15,253 bases of DNA from Acidobacteriota bacterium. Lineage in GTDB: Bacteria > Acidobacteriota > UBA6911 > JACQSX01. The stretch spans positions 1 through 15,253 of the forward strand of contig JACQGG010000173.1 in the NCBI GenBank assembly GCA_016199665.1, in the 5' to 3' direction. Numbering within the stretch: the stretch's first letter is position 1; the number at the start of each line of letters is the position of its first letter. Made by a program: the position numbers and the translations under genes. The notes under the pieces are model-generated. The model was not told the origin of the DNA. It did no database searches and was given only the letters and a program-made list of their open reading frames with translations. Shown one piece after another: positions 7,533 to 15,253 of this stretch.

Positions 7533-9764
7533 GTGACTTTGCCAATCGCAAGAAGGCCGCTTTGCAAAAGGAATTTTCACCGGCCGCCGGGCTTGCGCAA
7601 TATCGGCGCGTGGCTTGTCTCAAGTTTTGTCTTCCTGGCACTGGGCGGTTCATGGATTTGGGCCGACCACGCCGGCAAAAGCGTTCGTGTCTACCGGACC
7701 GAAGGCCCGATTAAGGTCGACGGCGTCCTGGACGAGACCGCCTGGCGGGAGGCCGGGGCAATCTCGGATTTTGTGCAGCAAGAGCCGAAGGTCGACGAGC
7801 CGGCCACGGAAAAGACCGAAGTGCGCCTGATTCTGAGCGGCGGCGCCCTCTACGTCGGGGTCGAGTGCTTTGATTCCGAAGCGGGCAAGATCATTGCCCG
7901 GGAGCGCCGGCGCGACAACAACCTTCGAGACGATGATCGCTTCGAGATCGTGCTGGATACCTTCCATGACCACCGCAACGCTTTCTATTTTGTGACCAAC
8001 CCTCTGGGAACCCGCTTTGATGCGCTGATTACCGACGAAGGTGTGGACGTCAACCGCGAGTGGGATGAACGGTGGTGGGTGGAGGCGCGCATGACGCCGC
8101 GGGGCTGGACGCTTGAGTTTGAAATCCCTCTCGCCATTCTTCGCGCGTCGCCCGAGCAGGACGTCTGGGGAATCAATTTCCAGCGCTTCATCCGGCGCAA
8201 AACGGAAATTGCCTTTTGGACCGGCTGGAACCGCGACTTTAGTTTTGTTCAGGTCTCCCAGGCGGGCCACCTGGAGGGGATGCGAGGCACCCAAGCGGGC
8301 CTGCGCGCTCGAATCAAGCCGTATCTCCTTGGGGGGTTCCGGCATCATACTCTGGAGAGCGGCCGGCGAGGCTTTGAAAACTCTTCAGAGGCCGGACTGG
8401 AGGTGGCCAAAGTCGGAATCACGCCGAGCCTGATCGCCGAGTTTACGGCAAACACCGACTTTGCGCAGGTCGAGGTGGACGAAGCGGTGGTGAACCTCAC
8501 CCGCTTTCCCCTCTTTTTCGCCGAGAAACGCGAGTTCTTTCTGGAGCACGCCGGAATCTTTGATTTCAGCCTCGGGGGGCGCCGCGGTTTCCCCAACGAC
8601 CGCATCCTGCAAATGTTCTTTTCCCGCCGCATCGGCCTGACGGCGGATCGAAGGCCTGTCCCCGTCATCGGAGGGGCCAAGGTGACAGGGCGCGTCCAGG
8701 GCCTCGATGTGGGTTTGCTCGACGTGCAAACCGATCAATTTGGAACGGCGCCGGGGAGCAACTATGCGATCGCCCGGGTTAAGAAAAACATTCTGGCCCG
8801 CTCTAATTTCGGAGTTTTTTTTTCAAACCGGCAGTCGGGAAGAACCGACGACACCAATCGCGTGGCCGGCGCCGACGTCAACTTCACCTTCTTCAAAAAC
8901 TTCGACATTCAGGGCTCACTGGGGAGATCCTTTACCGGCGGGGTCAACGGCGACCAGAAAATGGGCCGTCTCAAGCTCAATTTGCTGTCGGATATCTATG
9001 AGCTGTTTCTTGAGCACCTGTATCTCGGGGACGATTTTCGACACGACATTGGATTTGTACAGCGCAATGGAATCCGCCGCACCCAGCCGACCATTCTCTG
9101 GAAACCCCGTCTGAGATCCAGGAGCATACGAAATCTGGTTTTTCGGCAGGAGGTTCTTTATTTTTCGGATACTCACAACCACCTGCTGGATCGCCAGCAG
9201 GTTTTCCAGTTCGCGGTCAGCTTCCGCGACGATTCGAGGCTTCGTTTCAATACCACGCACAACCTGGAGCGATTGCGGGCGGACTTTCGCATCAACCCGC
9301 AAGTCACGATTCCACAGAGCGTTTATCGCTTCCGAAATTACTTCGTGGAATACGACTCGCCCCCCCAGCATGTGACCGGCATACGCACCCACTGGGAATG
9401 GGGGAACTTCTATGGCGGCAAGCGGCGGATCCTCGAACTGGGGCCTTCTTTTAAGCCCTGGCCCGGGTTCTCTTCAGAATTCTCCTACCAGTTCAACGAC
9501 CTGGATCTCCCCCAGGGCAGCTTCAGAACCCACGTCGTCAACAGCCGCTTCAATGTCAGCCTGAACAACCGGTGGCTGACCACCGCCATTGCCCAGTACG
9601 ACAGCGCCTCCAAGAGGGTCGTCTTTTTCTTCCGTCTCCGTTTCATCTACCGTCCCGGAGACGATCTTTACGTCGTGTTCAACCAGACTTCGGGCGTAGG
9701 GCCTGCGCCATCGGATGCAGACCGGGCATTTCTGGTGAAGTTCACCCGGTCTTTCGAGTTCTAG
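7533..9764 (+). CDS. DUF5916 outer-membrane protein with N-terminal CBM9-like domain
   Basis: A protein of up to 743 residues. After a hydrophobic export signal (about 22-44, NIGAWLVSSFVFLALGG then SWIWA) comes a CBM9-like / DOMON-type sandwich, about 54-250. It begins YRTEGPIKVDGVLDETAW, and FEIVLDTFHDHRNAFYFVTN and WTLEFEIPL are typical of the family. The remainder matches the DUF5916 pattern (for example NLTRFPLFFAEKREFFLEHAG) and is beta-strand rich, ending in FLVKFTRSFEF, an outer-membrane C-terminal Phe. The function of DUF5916 is not established; carbohydrate or ligand binding at the cell surface is inferred. The start is uncertain: GTG at 7533 gives a slightly long signal region without a clear Shine-Dalgarno, and a TTG at 7593 would give a more ordinary signal peptide. 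A run of nine T (8815-8823) lies inside the gene. It is divergent from the receptor at 7350 and convergent with the receptor ending at 9959. Confidence 0.9.
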   Translation: MTLPIARRPLCKRNFHRPPGLRNIGAWLVSSFVFLALGGSWIWADHAGKSVRVYRTEGPIKVDGVLDETAWREAGAISDFVQQEPKVDEPATEKTEVRLILSGGALYVGVECFDSEAGKIIARERRRDNNLRDDDRFEIVLDTFHDHRNAFYFVTNPLGTRFDALITDEGVDVNREWDERWWVEARMTPRGWTLEFEIPLAILRASPEQDVWGINFQRFIRRKTEIAFWTGWNRDFSFVQVSQAGHLEGMRGTQAGLRARIKPYLLGGFRHHTLESGRRGFENSSEAGLEVAKVGITPSLIAEFTANTDFAQVEVDEAVVNLTRFPLFFAEKREFFLEHAGIFDFSLGGRRGFPNDRILQMFFSRRIGLTADRRPVPVIGGAKVTGRVQGLDVGLLDVQTDQFGTAPGSNYAIARVKKNILARSNFGVFFSNRQSGRTDDTNRVAGADVNFTFFKNFDIQGSLGRSFTGGVNGDQKMGRLKLNLLSDIYELFLEHLYLGDDFRHDIGFVQRNGIRRTQPTILWKPRLRSRSIRNLVFRQEVLYFSDTHNHLLDRQQVFQFAVSFRDDSRLRFNTTHNLERLRADFRINPQVTIPQSVYRFRNYFVEYDSPPQHVTGIRTHWEWGNFYGGKRRILELGPSFKPWPGFSSEFSYQFNDLDLPQGSFRTHVVNSRFNVSLNNRWLTTAIAQYDSASKRVVFFFRLRFIYRPGDDLYVVFNQTSGVGPAPSDADRAFLVKFTRSFEF

Positions 9765-9870
9765 CCCAAGTTCGTCACTGAACCGCGCGCGTAAGCAAGC
9801 GGCGCGCTGACTCATTTGAAATTCCGCGCCCCTCCCTGACGGTCACGGTTCGGTGACGAACTTGGGTTAG
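9761..9870. repeat. 25-bp inverted repeat with nested hairpin between convergent genes, possible bidirectional terminator
   Basis: The arms 9761-9785 and 9846-9870 are complementary at 23 of 25 positions around a 60-nt centre. Both share CCCAAGTTCGTCAC or its complement. In the plus-strand transcript the two mismatches can form G-U pairs. A GC-only 6-bp hairpin lies just inside (about 9785-9807, 11-nt loop). The left arm includes the stop codon of the DUF5916 gene. No T-run follows on either strand, so it is not a classical intrinsic terminator. It could protect or end transcripts of the two convergent genes, or be an interspersed intergenic repeat. Confidence 0.7.
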
Positions 9871-9958
9871 TGTCCGGTAACGGAAATTCCGCGACTCCCA
9901 GCCTGGAATGCTTCATCAGCACCCAGCACTGGCCGGATGCGCACAGACTCGGCTCGTG

Positions 9959-12900
9959 TCAAAACGTGAACTTCAGGCCGAACTGGATCTGCCGCTCTCG
10001 GGTCGTAGTGGACTGGATACGCCCGGCGCTCCCGATCAGATTACCCCGCGCATCGAGCACAGCGCGCAGAGGGGTGCTGAAATTCGGGTGGTTAAAGATA
10101 TTGAAGAACTCCGCTCGGAATTGAACACTCCGCTTCTCATCGATGTTGGTGGTCTTGCCCAGCGAAAAGTCAAAGTTCACCAGACCCGGTCCGGTGACCG
10201 TATCCCGGCCCAGGTTGCCCGGAAAGCCCGGCTCGGGCAGCGTGAAGCCTGAGGGATCAAAGTACCGGTCCGGTCCGCCACGTGCGGGGTTGTTGCCGGC
10301 GCCCGCCTTCAGGCTCGGCCTCCCGCGGCTGTTGGCGCCCGGATAAAACTGATTGGCGAAGGAGGTGGTAACGCTAAACGGAACGCCGGAAGCAACTGTG
10401 GTAATGCCATTCAGGCGCCAGCCTTCAAGCATCTTGGCCGCAGCGCCGGTCCACCCGCGCAGCGCCGGCAACTCGTAGGTGTAATTGAAGTTCAGTACAT
10501 GCCGGACATCAAAGCCGGAGAGCCCATGATCCCCTTTTAAATTATAGGGATCTTCCACATACGTTTCATCGTTTCCTTGAACATCAACATTGAATCCCCC
10601 GGAGCCGCTATCGGTGCTTTTCGAGAGAGTATACGAAGTCTGGAATTGCAGCCTGTTGCTGAACCGGCGGTTGAACGCAAACTGAAGCGAATGGTACGAG
10701 GAGTTGACGTCGGTCTGGATGCGCCGGTTTTCGCCGAAATTGGGATTGAGGCGCGCGCTGGTCGAGGGTAAGAACGTTCGACCGTTCGACAGGATCGTGC
10801 CCACCCGGTGATTCGCCTCATCGTGCCGCAACAAGTGGTAGCTGCCGGCCCCGACATACCCAACTGTGACCACCGTCTGCGGGGCTACTTCCCGTTGGAT
10901 CACCAGATTGTAGTGGATCTTGGCCGGCGTGCTCAGTGTTTCGCTGAAAGTCTGCAACTGCACAGCGCCCGGGCGAAAGATCCCGGCCAAAGCATTGGGA
11001 AAGGGAGGATTGGCAACGGTACCGAAGTAATGGAAGGGATAGGTGCGGCTGCCGGAGATGCTGTAGAAATAAGAGACGGGCAGGTCATAGAACAACCCAA
11101 AGCCGCCCCGGACCGACGTCTTTCCGTTGGACGACGGGTCGTAGGCAAAGCCAATGCGCGGAGCAAGATCGCGCAAGCTGGGGTTTCGGGGCCACAAGGG
11201 CCCAATGGCAATCTGCGGATCCGAGACGTTCAGCAGGTTGCTCGATTTGCCATGAATCTCCTCCGGGATCGTCACGAATTCATAGCGCAATCCGAGGTTT
11301 AAAGTCAGATCTGGAATCGCCCGGATGTCAGACTGCACATAAAAGCCGAAGACGGTTTGCCGCCAAGCCCGCTGGGTATCCGAACCGGGCGCCTCCGACT
11401 GGAATACGGAAGGCTGGGCCCGAAGGAAGGCCTCAACCGTCGGGAAGGTAAAAGAGCCCCGTTGATCGCGGGCCAGGGTGACCACGTTCAACTGGATTCT
11501 CTTGATGTTGAATCCGACCTTCAGGGAATGCCCGGCGCGGGTGTAGTTTACGTCATCGCTGTATTCAAAGAGGTTGTAGGCGAAGGTACGCGGCAGCGAC
11601 ACGGGAGAGCCCAGACCGCCCGCATAGGGCACGGCCCGGATGGTGTCGATATTGATATTTCCAATCAACTCCTGACCCGGCACAAAGGCCAGATTCGGAG
11701 TGGGGCCGACGGTCTGCGCCGCTCCGGTATCGGAGAAGGAACGGTTGAAGCCGAATCGAAAGACGTTCAATACCGTCGGCGAAAAGATCCTCTTCTCCTC
11801 CAGCGTCAGATATTGATAGCGACTCTTGAGCCCGGTGCCGAACGTGGGGATTTTTTCGGGAATGAATACATTGGCGTCATCAAAAGTGTACCGGGTGAAG
11901 AAGGAATCTGTATCGGAAAATTGATGGTCCACGCGAACTGAAAAGTTGTCCTCGCGCGTCGGCTTTGTCGGGGAACTGAAGAAATCCGCCGTACCGTCGC
12001 CGAAATCGCGGCCGTTGGGGAGCGGAAAGAGGTCCAGATACGGTTTAACCCTTGAATCGACACCCACACAGCGAAGCCCGGGCTGGCCCACATTGGGCAG
12101 ACAGCCCTGATGGGCGTCGGCATTGGGAACCACGGTGACATTGGACAGCCCCAACCGCTCCCGCAATCCTTCGTACCCGCCGAAAAAGAACGTCCGATCT
12201 CTGCGCAGCGGCCCGCCAGCAGTGGCGCCGAACTGGTTGCGTTTGAATTCGGGTTTGGGGAGGGTCCCGGGATTAAAAAAGTTGCGGGCATCCAGGTTGT
12301 CGTTGCGATGAAAGTAAAAGGCGTTCCCGTGCAGCTCGTTGGTGCCCGACCGGGTCACGGCGTTGACGATCCCGCCCGTCTTCCTTCCGTATTCCGCGCT
12401 GTATGTGTTTGTCAAGACGCTGAACTCGCGCAGCGTCTCTACTCCCAAGACGACTCCCGCCGCGCTGCCGGGGGTGAAATCCGCCTGGTCATTGATGTCG
12501 GTTCCGTCCAGCAGGAACAAGTTGGAATGGGCACGCGAGCCCGAGACCGAGAATTTGACGCCCGATCCAAACTGCAGGGACCGATCCGCCTGGGTGTAGA
12601 TCACGACGCCGGGCTGGAGCAACGCCAGTTGCTCAAAGCTGCGGCCATTCAACGGGAGGTCCCGGATTTTCTTATCGTCCACCAGCGCGCCCATCTGGGA
12701 GGTGGTCGTTTCCACCAGCGGCGCTTCGCCGGAAACTACAACCTTCTCAGTCACCTCTCCAACACTCAAAGTGAAATCCACAACGGCCTCTCGACCGACC
12801 GTCAAGGTGATTCCCTGTCTGATTTCCGTACCAAACCCGGTCAATTCCGCCTGGACTTCATAGTTGCCTACGGGAAACTGAGGGACACGATACCTTCCCT

Positions 12901-13090
12901 GATCATCCGTGACGATCTTCCGGGTAAGCCCCGTCTCGACCTGCCGGATCGTAACACTGGCTCCGGGCAATACCGCCTGGGTCCGGTCCCGGACAACCCC
13001 GGAAATGGTTCCGGTCGTGACTTGCGCCATAGACATCAGGGGAAAGAAGACCAGAAAGAACAAAAGTGAGGAACACGTTTTCTGGAACAT
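9959..13090 (-). CDS. TonB-dependent receptor, Oar-like (second complete paralogue)
   Basis: A 1,043-residue outer-membrane receptor with the same architecture as the one at 4213-7350. The signal peptide is 1-22 (MFQKTCSSLLFFLVFFPLMS, then MA, cut before Gln23). The CarboxypepD_reg-like domain covers about 26-113, from TISGVVRDRTQAVLPGASV to FTLSVGEVTEKVVVSG. The plug contains DLPLNGRSFEQLALLQPGVV, LFLLDGTDIND and NAVTRSGTNELHGN. The barrel ends in RQIQFGLKFTF. The start is the ATG at 13090, behind GGAGG (13102..13098) with a 7-nt spacer; the open frame extends to 13213 but the extension overlaps the proposed promoter. It has its own promoter at 13185-13213, so it is probably monocistronic. 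The nearest codirectional upstream gene is the unrelated DUF499 gene. Plug and barrel loops differ clearly from the first receptor, including an extra Cys pair in GCLPNVGQPGLRC, suggesting a different ligand. Confidence 0.95.
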   Translation of the reverse strand: MFQKTCSSLLFFLVFFPLMSMAQVTTGTISGVVRDRTQAVLPGASVTIRQVETGLTRKIVTDDQGRYRVPQFPVGNYEVQAELTGFGTEIRQGITLTVGREAVVDFTLSVGEVTEKVVVSGEAPLVETTTSQMGALVDDKKIRDLPLNGRSFEQLALLQPGVVIYTQADRSLQFGSGVKFSVSGSRAHSNLFLLDGTDINDQADFTPGSAAGVVLGVETLREFSVLTNTYSAEYGRKTGGIVNAVTRSGTNELHGNAFYFHRNDNLDARNFFNPGTLPKPEFKRNQFGATAGGPLRRDRTFFFGGYEGLRERLGLSNVTVVPNADAHQGCLPNVGQPGLRCVGVDSRVKPYLDLFPLPNGRDFGDGTADFFSSPTKPTREDNFSVRVDHQFSDTDSFFTRYTFDDANVFIPEKIPTFGTGLKSRYQYLTLEEKRIFSPTVLNVFRFGFNRSFSDTGAAQTVGPTPNLAFVPGQELIGNINIDTIRAVPYAGGLGSPVSLPRTFAYNLFEYSDDVNYTRAGHSLKVGFNIKRIQLNVVTLARDQRGSFTFPTVEAFLRAQPSVFQSEAPGSDTQRAWRQTVFGFYVQSDIRAIPDLTLNLGLRYEFVTIPEEIHGKSSNLLNVSDPQIAIGPLWPRNPSLRDLAPRIGFAYDPSSNGKTSVRGGFGLFYDLPVSYFYSISGSRTYPFHYFGTVANPPFPNALAGIFRPGAVQLQTFSETLSTPAKIHYNLVIQREVAPQTVVTVGYVGAGSYHLLRHDEANHRVGTILSNGRTFLPSTSARLNPNFGENRRIQTDVNSSYHSLQFAFNRRFSNRLQFQTSYTLSKSTDSGSGGFNVDVQGNDETYVEDPYNLKGDHGLSGFDVRHVLNFNYTYELPALRGWTGAAAKMLEGWRLNGITTVASGVPFSVTTSFANQFYPGANSRGRPSLKAGAGNNPARGGPDRYFDPSGFTLPEPGFPGNLGRDTVTGPGLVNFDFSLGKTTNIDEKRSVQFRAEFFNIFNHPNFSTPLRAVLDARGNLIGSAGRIQSTTTRERQIQFGLKFTF

Positions 13091-13184
13091 GGACTTACCT
13101 CCCTGGCTTTCCGTGAAACGGGTTTCGCCCGAGTGGAACCGACTGGATTCCATCACTTCTGCAGTCGCTCGTGCGCTAGGAGGA

Positions 13185-13213
13185 ATTGTCCAGCATCGGC
13201 CGCATCGTGTCAA
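13185..13213 (-). promoter_or_regulatory. promoter of the TonB receptor at 13090
   Basis: On the minus strand a perfect TTGACA (13213..13208) and GACAAT (13190..13185, four of six) are separated by the optimal 17 bp. The transcript would begin near 13178, giving a leader of about 88 nt ending in the Shine-Dalgarno. The long leader has no structure I can assign. Confidence 0.5.
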
Positions 13214-13321
13214 GGAGTTGTAGGCCTGATCATTATTTCCACACCATTTCTCCGGACACAGCGGGGATGTGAAGTCTCGATGTTCTCTCTAAAAAGGGCC
13301 CAAACCCTCAGGTTCTTTAGC

Positions 13322-13375
13322 CTCGGGGTTTGACCGGCCCCGAGCAGATCTCAATGTTGGGCGGTAAACCCAACA
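13322..13375 (-). terminator. two consecutive hairpins downstream of the DUF499 gene, possible terminator
   Basis: Stem one pairs TGTTGGG (13355-13361) with CCCAACA (13369-13375), a perfect 7 bp with a 7-nt loop. Stem two pairs CTCGGGG (13322-13328) with CCCCGAG (13338-13344), a perfect 7 bp with a 9-nt loop. They lie about 100-150 nt beyond the DUF499 stop. Neither is followed by a T-run on the minus strand, so an intrinsic terminator is not proven. Confidence 0.35.
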
Positions 13376-13473
13376 CAGTCCATAACTTGTTGATGGGGCT
13401 AACATAAAGTTCGCGAGTGAGCAGTTTGTGAGCAATCTCAACGGTGGCCGGGGTGAAGCCGGCGCGCTCGCCG

Positions 13474-15253
<1,780 letters not shown>

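Larger units (their letters stand above)
13091..13473. other. intergenic region between the DUF499 gene and the second TonB receptor
   Basis: This 383-bp gap holds the receptor's promoter and leader on its left side and two or three hairpins on its right side (13302-13375). One minus-strand frame from a TTG at 13487 to a stop at 13317 would encode 56 residues (starting MKKSSGERAGFTPATVEIAH). It overlaps the DUF499 stop codon. I do not recognise it, it has no strong ribosome-binding site, and it may be a remnant. No RNA gene was recognised. Confidence 0.5.

Noticed and set aside
12110..13069. Long plus-strand frame (319 codons) inside the second TonB receptor
   Set aside because: It is antisense to the conserved plug region. 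The mirror frames in both receptors arise from the same codon bias.
368..13219. Shared 13-mer GTGTCAAGGAGTT at 368-380 and 13207-13219
   Set aside because: A repeated 13-mer is expected by chance about once or more in 15 kb. The second copy is accounted for by the TTGACA -35 element, and the first has no matching -10 or gene.

Overview
The window looks like a chromosomal stretch from a soil-type Acidobacterium (Solibacter/Bryobacter-like). The evidence is two complete, and the start of a third, very large TonB-dependent receptors (TBDRs) of the Oar-like type. These carry an N-terminal carboxypeptidase-regulatory-like domain and are typical of that phylum. A DUF5916 / CBM9-like outer-membrane protein and secreted hydrolases fit the same picture. 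The phylum call is inference from gene content; there is no rRNA or other phylogenetic marker here.

Layout, left to right. At the left edge (1-113, minus) lies the first 37 codons of a TBDR that runs out of the window. It is divergent from a secreted alpha/beta hydrolase (515-1885, plus), which has a good sigma70-type promoter and Shine-Dalgarno. The hydrolase converges on a secreted YtcJ-like amidohydrolase (2135-4024, minus) whose metal-binding HxH motif is degenerate. Immediately upstream of that, on the same strand, is a full TBDR (4213-7350, minus). The TBDR is divergent from a DUF5916 outer-membrane protein (7533-9764, plus). Their shared 182-bp control region carries a perfect 21-bp tandem duplication and three TTGTCAA/TTGACAA boxes that coincide with -35 elements. 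The DUF5916 gene converges on a second full TBDR (9959-13090, minus), and the gap between them holds a 25-bp inverted repeat around a nested hairpin. After a 383-bp gap with two overlapping hairpins, the right edge (13474-15253, minus) is the C-terminal 592 residues of a DUF499 protein. DUF499 is an ATPase family found in bacterial anti-phage defence islands.

How it may work together. The receptors, hydrolase, amidohydrolase and DUF5916 protein all carry export signals and look like a scavenging set: outer-membrane uptake or binding plus periplasmic or surface hydrolysis of an unknown organic substrate. The TBDR at 4213-7350 and the amidohydrolase are codirectional and may be co-transcribed; the TBDR and the DUF5916 gene share a control region. 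The DUF499 gene is visibly more GC-rich and functionally unrelated. It probably marks the edge of a defence island lying beyond the right end of the window.
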